64,000 nt of DNA from Pandoraea nosoerga (GCF_902459585.1 NZ_CABPSC010000007.1:1-64000); one strand, 5' to 3'. Counted from the stretch's first letter, positions 12,052 through 21,931 are shown. Translations and numbers: made by a program. The notes: generated from the letters alone by a model not told the origin.

Positions 12052-13197
12052 TTACTTGCCGCCGACGGTCTCCAGCACGGTCCACTTGCCATCCACGACC
12101 TTGTAGACGGTGATCGAGCCGTACTTCAGATCGCCCACGTTGTCGTAGGCCAGCTCGCGCGTGGTCACGCCCGGCATGCTCGTCTTGGCCAGCACCGGCA
12201 GGTACTTCGCCGGGTCGGTCGAGTTGGCCTTCTTCATGGCCGACATCATGGCCATGGCGCCGTCGTATGCGTATGGCGAATACGTTTCCGGCGCCGCGCC
12301 GAACTTGGCCTTGTAGCGCTGCTCGTAGGCGGCGCCGCCCGGCATCTTGTCGAGCGGCAGGCCCGCGAGCGACACGACCGAGCCGTTGGCGGCGTCGCCG
12401 GCGATCTTCAGGAACGCGTCGGACTTGACCATCTCGCCGGCCATCAGCGTGCTCTTCATGCCCAGTTCGCGCATCTGCTTGGCGAGCGGGCCGGCTTGCG
12501 CGTCGGCACCGCCGTAGAAGATCACGTCCGGATTGGCGCGCTTGAGGTTGGTGAGAATGGCGCGGAAGTCCACGGCTTTGTCGTTGGCGAATTCGCGGCG
12601 CACGATCTTGCCGCCGGCGGCCTTGGCGGCTTTCTCGAATTCGTCCGCCAGACCCTGGCCGTAGGCAGTGCGGTCGTCGACGATGGCGATGTTCTTGAAG
12701 CCCAGCTTCTTCACGGCGAAGTTACCGACGACCGAGCCTTGCTGAATGTCCGAGGTCATCATGCGGAACGTCGTCTTGAAACCTTGCTTCGTATATTCCG
12801 GGGCCGTCGCCATGGCGATTTCCGGAATGCCCGCCTGCGCGTAGATGCGCGACGCCGGAATGGTGGTGCCCGAGTTGAAGTGGCCCAGCATGCCCTTGAT
12901 GCCCGAGTCGACGAGCTTTTGTGCGACCAGCGAGCCTTGACGCGGATCCGCCTGATCGTCTTCCGACTGCAGCACGAACTTCACCGGCTTGCCCTCGATG
13001 GTCGGCTTCGTCGCGTTGTATTCGTCCACGGCGAGCTGAATGCCGTTCTGCATGTCCTTGCCGTAGTGCGCCTGGGCGCCCGTGAGCGGTGCGGCAAAGC
13101 CCAGCTTCACTTCCTGCGCCTGTTGGGCGTGCGCGGCGCCGCCGAATGCGAGCAGTCCCGCAACTGCCAGTGCGCCAGCCGTAAGCTTCGATTGCAT
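12052..13197 (-). CDS. Branched-chain amino acid ABC transporter substrate-binding protein
   Basis: This is a periplasmic solute-binding protein of the Leu/Ile/Val-binding (LivJ/LivK) family, 381 residues. A Sec signal peptide ends at GGAAHAQQA. The mature start VKLGFAAPLTGAQAHYGKDMQNG and the HFNSGTTIPAS segment are typical of this fold. The ATG at 13197 is supported by a strong AAGGAGAGGG site upstream. No permease or ATPase genes are adjacent, so it must work with a transporter encoded elsewhere. The ligand is likely a branched-chain or related amino acid but is not fixed by sequence. Confidence 0.88.
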   Translation of the reverse strand: MQSKLTAGALAVAGLLAFGGAAHAQQAQEVKLGFAAPLTGAQAHYGKDMQNGIQLAVDEYNATKPTIEGKPVKFVLQSEDDQADPRQGSLVAQKLVDSGIKGMLGHFNSGTTIPASRIYAQAGIPEIAMATAPEYTKQGFKTTFRMMTSDIQQGSVVGNFAVKKLGFKNIAIVDDRTAYGQGLADEFEKAAKAAGGKIVRREFANDKAVDFRAILTNLKRANPDVIFYGGADAQAGPLAKQMRELGMKSTLMAGEMVKSDAFLKIAGDAANGSVVSLAGLPLDKMPGGAAYEQRYKAKFGAAPETYSPYAYDGAMAMMSAMKKANSTDPAKYLPVLAKTSMPGVTTRELAYDNVGDLKYGSITVYKVVDGKWTVLETVGGK

Positions 13198-13405
13198 CAA
13201 CCCTCTCCTTGCATGTGTATGTCGTTGAGTGGCGCGCCTGCGGGATCGCCGCGACGCGCTTTCTTGGAACGCTGTCTGCCCAAAGCCGGTTGACTCTGGG
13301 ACGGCATCGACCGAAATCAAACGCACTATGCGTCCGACGCGGCAGTATTGGATGGCTGCGCGCGCCGGTCAAGAGGGACATATTCCGATAGAAGGTGCTA
13401 CCGGC

Positions 13406-14950
13406 TTATGGCGAAGGTTGCGCCGTTGGCGCGTCGGTGGCACCCGGCTCGGCCGGCGTGCCCTGACGGATTTGCGCCAGGGTCTTTTCAGCGGCTGCAT
13501 AACGATCCAGCACCTCGGCGCCGGGTGGCTGGCCGAGCCGGCTTACCGCGACCAGGGCCAGACCGCCCAGCACGAAGCCCGGCACGATTTCGTACAGGTC
13601 CAGCCAGCCGAACTGCTTCCAGACGAGCACCGTCGCCGCGCCGACCACGATGCCCGCGAGCGCCCCGTTGCGGGTGACGCGCGGCCACAACAGCGTGGCG
13701 AGCACCAGCGGACCGAAGGCGGCCCCGAAGCCGGCCCACGCGTAGCTCACCATGCCCAGCACCCGACTCTCGGGATCGAGGGCCAGCAACACGGCGACCA
13801 CGGCCACGGCGAGCACCATCGTGCGGCCGATCCACACCAGGCGGCGCTGGCTTACCGGCCCGCGCGCGAAGATCTTGTAGAGGTCTTCCGTCAACGCGCT
13901 GGCGCACACGAGCAACTGGCACGACAGCGTGCTCATGACCGCGGCCAGAATCGCCGCGAGCAGGACGCCGGCGAGCCACGGCGCAAAGAGACGCGTCGTG
14001 AGCGACATGAAGATGGTCTCGGGGTTGGCCGCGACGTCCGCACCGAGGTCCGGACGCGCGCTGTAGAACGCCAGCCCGAAGAAGCCGACGGCCACCGCGC
14101 CGCTCAGGCACAGCACCATCCATGTCATGCAAATGCGGCGCGCCTGCGGAATTGCCGCGGCCGAGCGCGCGGCCATGAAACGCACCAGAATGTGCGGCTG
14201 CCCGAAGTAGCCCAGGCCCCAGGCCAGCATCGAGATCACGCCGATGGGCGCCAGATCGCCGAACCAGTCGGTATGCGACGGGTGGACGGCCGTTACGGCG
14301 TCCACGGCCGCGGCCGGACTGCCGTCGAGCGCGACCACGGCGATCGGCGTGACGACCAGCGCCGCGAACATCAGCGAGGCCTGCACCGTGTCCGTCCAGC
14401 TCACCGCCAGGAAGCCGCCGATGAAGACATACGCGATGGTCGCCACGGCGCCGATCCACAGCGCGGTGTGGTATTCAAGGCCGAACATCGTCTCGAACAG
14501 GCGCGCGCCCGCCACGACGCCCGACGCGCAATAGATCGTGAAGAAGATGAGAATCACCAGCGCCGTGACGATGCGCAGCACGTGGCTGCGATCGTCGAAG
14601 CGCTGTGTGAGGTATTCGGGCAGCGTGAGCGCGTTGCCGCAGACTTCCGTATGCACGCGCAGGCGCGCGGCGACCAGATGCCAGTTCGCCCATGCGCCGA
14701 CGGCCAGGCCGACGGCGATCCACACGCCGGACAGGCCGCCCGCGTAGATTGCGCCCGGCAGTCCGAGCAGCAGCCAGCCGCTCATGTCGGACGCGCCGGC
14801 GGAGAGCGCCGTGACGAAGCTGCCAAGCCGCCGTCCGCCCAGAATGTAGTCGGAGAGATTGCGGGTCGAACGGTAGCCCAGCCAGCCGATCGCCAGCATC
14901 AGCAGCAGGTAGACGGTAAACGACACCGCGGTGGGATTCCAAAGGGACAT
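13406..14950 (-). CDS. putP: Sodium/proline symporter
   Basis: PutP is an inner-membrane Na+/proline symporter of the solute:sodium symporter family. It has 514 residues with about 13 predicted hydrophobic helices. The motif SDYILGGRRLGSFVTALSAGASDMSGWLL near residues 32-60 is the family signature containing Na+-site residues. The start at 14950 has an excellent AAGGAGGCAAC ribosome binding site. It lies downstream of putA on the same strand, 333 bp apart, so uptake and catabolism of proline are linked. A Pro-rich C-terminal tail is slightly unusual. Confidence 0.93.
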   Translation of the reverse strand: MSLWNPTAVSFTVYLLLMLAIGWLGYRSTRNLSDYILGGRRLGSFVTALSAGASDMSGWLLLGLPGAIYAGGLSGVWIAVGLAVGAWANWHLVAARLRVHTEVCGNALTLPEYLTQRFDDRSHVLRIVTALVILIFFTIYCASGVVAGARLFETMFGLEYHTALWIGAVATIAYVFIGGFLAVSWTDTVQASLMFAALVVTPIAVVALDGSPAAAVDAVTAVHPSHTDWFGDLAPIGVISMLAWGLGYFGQPHILVRFMAARSAAAIPQARRICMTWMVLCLSGAVAVGFFGLAFYSARPDLGADVAANPETIFMSLTTRLFAPWLAGVLLAAILAAVMSTLSCQLLVCASALTEDLYKIFARGPVSQRRLVWIGRTMVLAVAVVAVLLALDPESRVLGMVSYAWAGFGAAFGPLVLATLLWPRVTRNGALAGIVVGAATVLVWKQFGWLDLYEIVPGFVLGGLALVAVSRLGQPPGAEVLDRYAAAEKTLAQIRQGTPAEPGATDAPTAQPSP

Positions 14951-15283
14951 GTTGCCTCCTTGTGCGACACCGCCACGCACGCTGCGCGTCTGCCCCGGCA
15001 TGACGAGGGAGGCGGCGGCGCAGGGCGGCGATCGCGGCGGCCGGCGATACGCGTCGCCGGCACGGGTTGACCGCGCGAAGGCGGTGAGACGCGTGATATG
15101 TCGGGGGCGGGCGCGACGATACCGCGAATGGGCCGGCGGTGCTGGGCTACGGGGTTTGCGTGTGAACGCAAAGGGCGGACGCCGTTGCCGGCAAGGAGGC
15201 AAGGGGGGCGGAACGGCAGAACGACGACGGCCACCCGGCCCCGCAGACGCGGGACACGGGTGGCCGCGGGCGGCACGGCGTGA
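14951..15283. other. putA-putP intergenic region with hairpin
   Basis: This 333-bp stretch has no convincing gene. A perfect 9-bp inverted repeat (GGCCACCCG at 15229, CGGGTGGCC at 15257) lies 19 bp past the putA stop and may be a transcript end, though no T run follows. The putP ribosome binding site is at the other end. Confidence 0.5.
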
Positions 15284-18200
15284 TCAGCCGATGGTCATGA
15301 GGTTGGCGTTACCCCCGGCGGCGGCCGTATTGACCGACACCGAGCGCTCGCACAGCAGACGCTCGAGCGCGTAGTCGTCACCGGCGGCCAGCGCCTCCGG
15401 GGAGAGCCCCTGCGTCGACAGGATCGGGCCGCTGCGCGCGGCGATGCGGCGATTGAGCGCACGCAGTTCGTCGCTGTCGCCCTCGAACAGGACGGCGGCA
15501 AGCGAGGGTTCGCCGGCAACGTCCGCCCCGGCGGGCAACACCGACGCGCGGTCCTTGAGCGAGGCCGGCAGCGCATCGATCAACTCGCGCGCCGCGGCGC
15601 CGTCGGCAAAGCGCGCGTGGTTGCCGGTGGCCAGCACGGCGGCCAACTGCGTGCGCGCGCCGAGCGGCGTGGCGGCCACGCAAAGCACCGGGCCGCGCGG
15701 CTCCAGGCCGTAGGTGTTGCGCTCGCCGGTCGGGCCCGGCAGCACGGCGGTCGCATCGAGCGCCGAGGTCGCCAGATAGCGGTCGACGCGATCGATCGCG
15801 GCAGCGGTGTGCGCGCCATTGCCCTGCTGGCGCAGCCAGTCGCGATACACCACGAGCGGCGCGAGCGCGGCCTCGTTGCGATTGAGCTCCGGCGCAAGCG
15901 AGGCCGGGCGCGTGGCGAGCAGGCGCGGCAGATACATTGGGCCGCCCGCTTTCGGACCCGTCCCAGACAGACCCTCGCCGCCGAACGGCTGCACGCCGAC
16001 CACGGCGCCGATGACGTTACGGTTCACGTAGATGTTGCCCACATGCGCGCGTTCGGTCACATAGGCGATGGTCTCGTCGATGCGCGTATGCACGCCGAAC
16101 GTCAGTCCGTAACCCGTGGCGTTGATCTGCTCGAGCAGCTTGTCGAGCTGGGCGCGCTTGAAGCGGATCACGTGCAGCACCGGGCCGAAGACTTCGCGCT
16201 GCAGCGCCTTGAGGTCGGTGAGCTCGATGAGCGTCGGGGCGACGAACGTGCCGTGGCGCGTTGCTTCGGGCAGCGGCAACTGCTCGACCGGGAAGCCCTT
16301 GCCGCGCATCTGTTCGATGTGGCGATTGATGTTGCCCTGCGCCTCGGCGTCGATCACGGGGCCGACGTCGATGGCCAGGCGGTCCGGGTTGCCGATGGCC
16401 AGTTCCTGCATCGCGCCCTTGAGCATGTGCAGCGTCTTGTCGGCAATGTCGTCCTGCAGGCACAGCACGCGCAGGGCCGAGCAGCGCTGGCCGGCCGAGT
16501 CGAAGGCCGAGGCGAGCACGTCGTACACGACTTGCTCGGGCAGGGCCGACGAGTCGACGATCATGGCGTTCTGCCCGCCGGTCTCGGCGATCAGCGGGAT
16601 CGGGCGGCCGTTGGCGTCCAGCCGCTCGGCCAGCGTGCGCGCGATGATGCGCGCCACTTCGGTCGAGCCCGTAAACATCACGGCCTTGGTGCGTGCGTCG
16701 GCCACGAGCGCGGCGCCGACCGTCTCGCCGGTGCCGGGCAGCAGTTGCAGCGCACCCGCCGGAATGCCGGCGGTGTGCATCAGTCGCACGGCTTCGGCGG
16801 CGATGAGCGGTGTTTGCTCGGCCGGCTTGGCGATGACCGGATTGCCGGCGGCCAGCGCGGCCGCGACCTGGCCCACGAAGATCGCGAGCGGGAAGTTCCA
16901 CGGGCTGATGCACAGCACGGGGCCCAGCGGGCGGTGCGTGTCGTTCGAGAAGCCCTGGCGGATCTGCGCGGCGTAGTAGCGCAGGAAGTCGACGGCCTCG
17001 CGCACTTCGGCCACGGCGTTGGGTAGCGACTTGCCCGCTTCGCGCACGCAAAGGCCCATGAGCGTGGGCATGTGCGCTTCGAGCAGGTCGGCCGCGCGCA
17101 TCAGGCAGTCGGCGCGCTCCTCGACCGGCGTGGCCTGCCAGATCGGCGCGGCGGCCACGGCGTGCGCGAGTGCGGCTTGCACGTCGGCCGACGTGGCTTC
17201 GATGACCTGACCCACGGTGTCGCGCAGGTCGGCCGGGTTGCGCACGGGGCGCGGCGTGCCGTCGGTGCGCTCGCCATCGGCGAGCATGGGCGCGGCGCGC
17301 CAGGGCGTGCCCGCGCTCGCGAGCAGCGCCGAGGACAGCGAGGCCAGGCGGTGCTCGTTCGACAGATCGAAGCCCGACGAATTGGCGCGCGCAGGTCCGT
17401 ACAGGTCGCGCGGCAGCGGAATCTTGGCATGCGGCGCGCCGAGCGGCTGCACCTTCTCGGCCTCGGTGACGGGGTCGGCGATCAGCTCGTCGACGCTGAT
17501 GGTGTCGTCTGCAATGCGGTTCACGAACGACGTGTTCGCGCCGTTCTCGAGCAGGCGTCGCACCAGATAGGCGAGCAGGGTCTCGTGCGTGCCGACCGGG
17601 GCGTACACGCGGCATGGTCGTGCGAGCTTGCCCGCCGCGATGGGGCCCACGACTTCCTCATAGAGCGGCTCGCCCATGCCGTGCAGGCACTGGAATTCGT
17701 ACTGGCCGGGGTAGTAGTTGTTGCCGGCGAGGTGGTAGATCGCCGAGAGCGTGTAGGCGTTGTGCGTGGCGAACTGCGGATAGATCGCGTCCGGCACGGC
17801 GAGCAGCTTCTTGGCGCAGGCGAGGTACGACACGTCCGTATAGATCTTGCGGGTGTAGACCGGGTAGCCTTCGAGCCCGTCGACCTGCGCGCGCTTGATT
17901 TCCGTGTCCCAGTACGCGCCCTTCACCAGACGCACCATGATGCGATGGCGGCTGCGGCGCGCCAGATCGATGATGAAGTCGATCACGAAAGGGCAACGCT
18001 TCTGATACGCCTGCACCACGAAGCCGATGCCGTTCCAGCCGGCCAGATCGGGGTCGAAGCACAGTGCCTCGAGCAGATCGAGCGAGATCTCGAGGCGGTC
18101 GGCTTCCTCGGCGTCGATGTTCAGGCCGATGTCATACGAACGCGCCAGCTTGGCGAGCGCCTGCACGCGCGGCAGCAGCTCGTTCATCGTGCGCTCGTGC

Positions 18201-19207
18201 TGGCTGCGCGAATAGCGCGGGTGCAGCGCGGAGAGCTTGATCGAGATGCCCGGGCCTTCATAGATGCCGCGTCCGGCCGACGCCTTGCCGATTGCGTGGA
18301 TCGCCTGCTCGTAGCTCGCGTAGTAGCGTTGCGCGTCCTCCTCGGTGGTCGCCGCTTCGCCGAGCATGTCGTATGAGTAGCGAAAGCCCTGGGCCTCATA
18401 CTTGCGGCTGTTGGCGAGCGCTTCGGAGATGGTCTCGCCCGTCACGAACTGCTCGCCCATGAGGCGCATGGCGATATCGACGCCCTTGCGGATGAGCGGC
18501 TCGCCGCCACGGCCGATCAGGCGCGTGAGCGCCTTGGTGAGACCGGCTTCACTGGTGGTGGTGACGAGCTTGCCGGTGATCATCAGGCCCCAGGTGGCCG
18601 CGTTGACGAACATCGACGGCGAATTGCCCACGTGAGCGTGCCAGTCGCCCTTGCTGATCTTGTCGCGAATGAGCGCGTCGCGCGTGGCCTTGTCGGGAAT
18701 ACGCAGCAGCGCTTCAGCAAGGCACATGAGCGCCACGCCTTCCTGGCTGGAAAGCGAAAACTCGTGAATGAGGCCCTCCACGCCGCCGCCGGTGCTCTTG
18801 CCGCGCAGGGCGACGACGAGCTTGCGGGCCAGGGCGGAGGCCGAGGCGGCCGTGGCCGGCGCAAGCTTGGCCTGCCCGATGAGCACTGGCACGCATTCCG
18901 GTTCCGGACGGCGGTAGGCGGCCGTGATGGCCGCGCGCAGCACCGACTGCGGTTGCACGTTCTGCGCGAACTCCAGGAACGGGTGCGGCACGGTGTCGTC
19001 GCCGGTGTGGCCGTCGATCACCTCGGTGCCCGACTGGGTTGCACCGCTGAGTTCGGGCGGCAGCACGCCGCTCTCCACGCGCTCCAGATAGGCGAAAATT
19101 GCCTGCTTGATCAGCCAATGGGGGGTGCGCTCGATTTGCTGGGCGGCGGTCTTGAGCCGGGTGCGCAGGACGTCGTCGACTTTGACGCCGAGAGTGGTGT
19201 TAGCCAT
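15284..19207 (-). CDS. putA: Trifunctional proline catabolism protein and transcriptional repressor PutA
   Basis: PutA oxidises proline to glutamate in two steps, using an FAD proline dehydrogenase and an NAD-dependent delta-1-pyrroline-5-carboxylate dehydrogenase. It has 1307 residues, the size of the trifunctional class. The first ~45 residues form a ribbon-helix-helix DNA-binding domain (TTLGVKVDDVLRTRLKTA, then WLIKQAIFAYLE). The FAD domain follows, with GRGIYEGPGISIKLSALHPRY and MVRLVKGAYWD. The aldehyde dehydrogenase domain has its catalytic Cys near residue 909 (GQRCSALR). The start at 19207 gives the conserved N-terminus. The RHH domain predicts autoregulation, and matching operator motifs lie upstream at 19295-19326. 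Confidence 0.97.
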   Translation of the reverse strand: MANTTLGVKVDDVLRTRLKTAAQQIERTPHWLIKQAIFAYLERVESGVLPPELSGATQSGTEVIDGHTGDDTVPHPFLEFAQNVQPQSVLRAAITAAYRRPEPECVPVLIGQAKLAPATAASASALARKLVVALRGKSTGGGVEGLIHEFSLSSQEGVALMCLAEALLRIPDKATRDALIRDKISKGDWHAHVGNSPSMFVNAATWGLMITGKLVTTTSEAGLTKALTRLIGRGGEPLIRKGVDIAMRLMGEQFVTGETISEALANSRKYEAQGFRYSYDMLGEAATTEEDAQRYYASYEQAIHAIGKASAGRGIYEGPGISIKLSALHPRYSRSQHERTMNELLPRVQALAKLARSYDIGLNIDAEEADRLEISLDLLEALCFDPDLAGWNGIGFVVQAYQKRCPFVIDFIIDLARRSRHRIMVRLVKGAYWDTEIKRAQVDGLEGYPVYTRKIYTDVSYLACAKKLLAVPDAIYPQFATHNAYTLSAIYHLAGNNYYPGQYEFQCLHGMGEPLYEEVVGPIAAGKLARPCRVYAPVGTHETLLAYLVRRLLENGANTSFVNRIADDTISVDELIADPVTEAEKVQPLGAPHAKIPLPRDLYGPARANSSGFDLSNEHRLASLSSALLASAGTPWRAAPMLADGERTDGTPRPVRNPADLRDTVGQVIEATSADVQAALAHAVAAAPIWQATPVEERADCLMRAADLLEAHMPTLMGLCVREAGKSLPNAVAEVREAVDFLRYYAAQIRQGFSNDTHRPLGPVLCISPWNFPLAIFVGQVAAALAAGNPVIAKPAEQTPLIAAEAVRLMHTAGIPAGALQLLPGTGETVGAALVADARTKAVMFTGSTEVARIIARTLAERLDANGRPIPLIAETGGQNAMIVDSSALPEQVVYDVLASAFDSAGQRCSALRVLCLQDDIADKTLHMLKGAMQELAIGNPDRLAIDVGPVIDAEAQGNINRHIEQMRGKGFPVEQLPLPEATRHGTFVAPTLIELTDLKALQREVFGPVLHVIRFKRAQLDKLLEQINATGYGLTFGVHTRIDETIAYVTERAHVGNIYVNRNVIGAVVGVQPFGGEGLSGTGPKAGGPMYLPRLLATRPASLAPELNRNEAALAPLVVYRDWLRQQGNGAHTAAAIDRVDRYLATSALDATAVLPGPTGERNTYGLEPRGPVLCVAATPLGARTQLAAVLATGNHARFADGAAARELIDALPASLKDRASVLPAGADVAGEPSLAAVLFEGDSDELRALNRRIAARSGPILSTQGLSPEALAAGDDYALERLLCERSVSVNTAAAGGNANLMTIG

Positions 19208-19294
19208 GGAAGGGTTACCTGATGACGCAAGAGAGCAAAAAAGCGTGACACCCATAGCGGGTGAATTGCGGCATCGTAACCGGCTTTCCGGGCA

Positions 19295-19326
19295 GGTGCA
19301 ACCAGAGTCAATATTGGGGTTGCACC
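19295..19326. promoter_or_regulatory. Candidate PutA operator pair (GTTGCA in inverted orientation)
   Basis: GGTGCAACC (19295-19303) and GGTTGCACC (19318-19326) form a perfect 9-bp inverted repeat about 90-120 bp upstream of putA. Each arm contains GTTGCA on one strand, which is the known PutA operator core in E. coli. The copies are about two helical turns apart. Confidence 0.6.
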
Positions 19327-19336
19327 CTATGAAGGG

Positions 19337-21319
19337 TCAGATTCTGGTGCGCCAGCAGATGGCTCGTCCGTCGCGTTTCTTGACGCGGAACAGCCATTCG
19401 GTGTTCTCGTAGTACGTCTGCGGCGGGTAGAGGTCCAACTCCCAGCCGGGCCAACTGTTTCCATATGATCCGTCGACGATGCAGTGGTCCCAGTCACCGA
19501 GCTTGTAATGATAGCCAGCGTCGCCCGACAGGAACCGGAAGCGGTCGTAGGTAAAGGACCGGTATTCGGTGGTGGGGGGATTGGCCTGTACGAAGCTGCG
19601 CGCGGCGGCGCCGTCGAAACTGCCGCTCGCGATGGGCTGCAGGTAAGTCTTGTACCCGCCGTAGCGCGCCGCGTAAGCCGCCGACGGCGTATCGGTATAG
19701 AGGCAGGCGACCGTCATGCGCGGCAGCGCCGCGCGTACTTCGTGCGGTACGTCGACGATGTACTCCCTGCCGTCGAACCGCAGGTATCGCGGGGAGATGC
19801 TGGGGTGCTGGGAGGCCGGGTTGAAGTGCTGGTTCGACAACAGCCGGCACACCTTCGCGTTGCCGAATCGATGGTTCCGAACGCCTGAGTCGTTGGTGCC
19901 CGACAGGTCCCACTCGCGATAGCTCCATTTCACGGGGCGATCGACGTAGTACGTCTCGGTCTTGAGACTGATTTGCCAGCGCCCCGACTGGCACGAGACG
20001 ACGCGGCCGGCGCGGTTTACCGCAATGCCGCCCTCCATGCCGGAACATGATGTGTTGGCCTCGGCGCGGAAGTCCTTGAGTTGCAGCGCGCCTCCCTGGG
20101 AAATCAGGTTTCCCGACGCCGTGACCGTGCCTCTCGAGTGCAGCGTGCCGCCGGTGACGCTGCCGTCCGCGATCACGTTGCCAGTGTTGTTGCCGGCTCG
20201 CCTGCGCTCGGCACGGATGTTCCCGCCTTCGCTCTGGATGTCCCCTTTGGCCCGAAGGTCGCCGTAAGACCAGACGCCTTTGGAGCCCGCCACGATCCCG
20301 TCGCCTTGTCGCCTGACGTCCGCGAGCATTTGCGCGTCGGTTCCCGCGACCACCTGGCCCGATGCGATGCCCTTGCCGGCAATGACCCAGCCGGGCGCAT
20401 CGCCGCCATTGACCGCATTCGCCCGCCGTCGGGCCGCCTCTCCGCCCACGAGTGCATTGCGACGGGCCGCCACGTCCTCCTGAGCGTCCAGGGTTTTCGC
20501 CTTGAGCGTGCCGGTGGGCGACTCGAGGTTGCCGTCAAGCCGGATATTGCCGGCGCCGACGATGTCCTTGCCGCCCATCCTCAGAGGCCCGGTCATTGCG
20601 TCCGTACCGTCGCGTCTGAGATAGCGATTGAGCGGGCTGAGCGAATATCCGGCCCGAACCGCCAGCAGACCGGGCGTGTCGCTCGTGCTCGGGAGCGTGT
20701 TCTGGAGCGTCGTGTCGCCGGGCGGCGTCAGCGGGAAGGTGAAGCGTCCACTGTCGTCGCGCGACAGGCCGCCGTTCGGGCCGATCTTGCGAACGGCGGT
20801 GCCGAGCATGTCCCAGTCCGGATCAGGCCCGTAAGTGGTGCGCAGCGTCCTGTCGAGATGGACGACGGCGCGGATGTTCGGATTGTTCACATCCCGGAAG
20901 ATCCGCACGACGTAATTTGCGCCCGGTAACGGCGGCCGGTCTCCGACCCCAGGCAGACGCGTCATCCGAATGATTGCCGCGGCGCTCGGTGGTCCGGTGT
21001 GGCCGTCGATGCGCATCTGGAGCACGTGGCCGAAGCGAACGTCCGTCGTGCGCGAGAGCGGGACGTTGGTCAGCTCGCCCGCGCGGGCGAGCGTGACGCC
21101 CGGCACGCCGTTCAGCGCCTTGTCGATGTTGTCGTGATGCTCGACGATGAAGGACTCGACGCCATTGCCAATGATCCTGAGCGCGCTGCCGATGTTCTCG
21201 GCGCGTTGAATACGGGTTTCGTGGACTTGCTGCCTCATGTAGAGGGTCAGCAAGATCCCTGCGATGGCGACGGCAATGGTCGCGCCGATCAGGAAGAAGC
21301 CGGATTGTCGGTTCCGCAT
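19337..21319 (-). CDS. PilV-like type IV pilus minor pilin/adhesin
   Basis: This 660-residue protein resembles PilV-type pilus-tip adhesins. It begins with a short type IVb prepilin leader (MRNRQSG|FFLIGATIAVAIAG) and a hydrophobic N-terminal helix near residues 8-27. The middle (about 230-430) has many short glycine-rich segments such as GNIRLDGNL, GDIQSEGGNIRAE and GTVTASGNLISQGG, suggesting a beta-helical stalk. A Cys-containing C-terminal domain follows (SCSGMEGG, SCQSGRW, KVCRLL, ACLYTD, DHCIVDG, ICWR), probably disulfide-stabilised. No other pilus gene or shufflon recombinase is nearby. Membership of the PilV family is inferred from architecture. Confidence 0.7.
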   Translation of the reverse strand: MRNRQSGFFLIGATIAVAIAGILLTLYMRQQVHETRIQRAENIGSALRIIGNGVESFIVEHHDNIDKALNGVPGVTLARAGELTNVPLSRTTDVRFGHVLQMRIDGHTGPPSAAAIIRMTRLPGVGDRPPLPGANYVVRIFRDVNNPNIRAVVHLDRTLRTTYGPDPDWDMLGTAVRKIGPNGGLSRDDSGRFTFPLTPPGDTTLQNTLPSTSDTPGLLAVRAGYSLSPLNRYLRRDGTDAMTGPLRMGGKDIVGAGNIRLDGNLESPTGTLKAKTLDAQEDVAARRNALVGGEAARRRANAVNGGDAPGWVIAGKGIASGQVVAGTDAQMLADVRRQGDGIVAGSKGVWSYGDLRAKGDIQSEGGNIRAERRRAGNNTGNVIADGSVTGGTLHSRGTVTASGNLISQGGALQLKDFRAEANTSCSGMEGGIAVNRAGRVVSCQSGRWQISLKTETYYVDRPVKWSYREWDLSGTNDSGVRNHRFGNAKVCRLLSNQHFNPASQHPSISPRYLRFDGREYIVDVPHEVRAALPRMTVACLYTDTPSAAYAARYGGYKTYLQPIASGSFDGAAARSFVQANPPTTEYRSFTYDRFRFLSGDAGYHYKLGDWDHCIVDGSYGNSWPGWELDLYPPQTYYENTEWLFRVKKRDGRAICWRTRI

Positions 21320-21558
21320 GGGTGTCCCCGGTCAAGGAAAAGACCGGGAAACGCGCGTGTCGATGGTCCCCGGGCCAGCGAACGATTTTATTGGCGACCG
21401 CTTGGGAATAGGCGCCGGGAGAAGTCTTATATGGCGGTCGGCGTGATCGGAATCGAAAGGATTTGCACGAAAGAAAAGTCCGGTCGGCGAAAAGGCGGTG
21501 AGCCGGCCATCGCCCACCCGTGCCGATCCTCACCGACTCTCACCGACCCTCGCTGGCC

Positions 21559-21584
21559 ATCCCCCGGGGGCTTCCCCGGGGGAT
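21559..21584. terminator. GC hairpin downstream of the sulfite dehydrogenase operon
   Basis: An 11-bp inverted repeat (ATCCCCCGGGG / CCCCGGGGGAT) lies just past the sorB stop on the minus strand. It lacks a T tract, so it may act as an mRNA 3' end or a weak terminator. Confidence 0.45.
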
Positions 21585-21589
21585 GCGCC

Positions 21590-21931
21590 TTACTTCGCGT
21601 CGTTGCCGTATGTCTTGCCGAGATATTCGGAAATCAGCTTGACCTGGTCTTCCGGAATCGGCGCGCCGTAGACCTTCACCATCTTCGTGACTTCCGCGCT
21701 CCAGAACGACGCCGGCATGGGCGGCTGGCTATTGATGTAGTCGATGGAATGGCACATGACGCACCACGCGCTGGCGGCCTGATGGCCGGCGAGCGTGGAG
21801 GCCTTGAGCTGCGCGCTCTCCTGCGGCAGCTTGATCTCGAGAGCGTGGGCCGGGGTGAAGGCAGCGGCGCCGAGCAGGCCCGTCAGGCCGAGCACGGCCG
21901 CCGCGCGCGTTGCGAATTTTCTGGCGTTCAT
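21590..21931 (-). CDS. sorB: Sulfite dehydrogenase cytochrome c subunit
   Basis: This is the small haem-c subunit that takes electrons from SorA and passes them to a periplasmic carrier. It has 113 residues with a Sec signal ending at PAHA. The haem motif is CVMCH, and the likely axial Met is in PPMPASFW. The ATG at 21931 lies 14 bp after the SorA stop, so the two genes form an operon. The PASFWSAEVTKMVKVYGAPI segment matches SorB-like cytochromes. Confidence 0.85.
   Translation of the reverse strand: MNARKFATRAAAVLGLTGLLGAAAFTPAHALEIKLPQESAQLKASTLAGHQAASAWCVMCHSIDYINSQPPMPASFWSAEVTKMVKVYGAPIPEDQVKLISEYLGKTYGNDAK

Noticed and set aside
15617-17026. A 469-codon plus-strand frame opposite putA
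   Set aside because: It is antisense to the aldehyde dehydrogenase domain of PutA and has shadow composition; no ribosome binding site or motif is seen.
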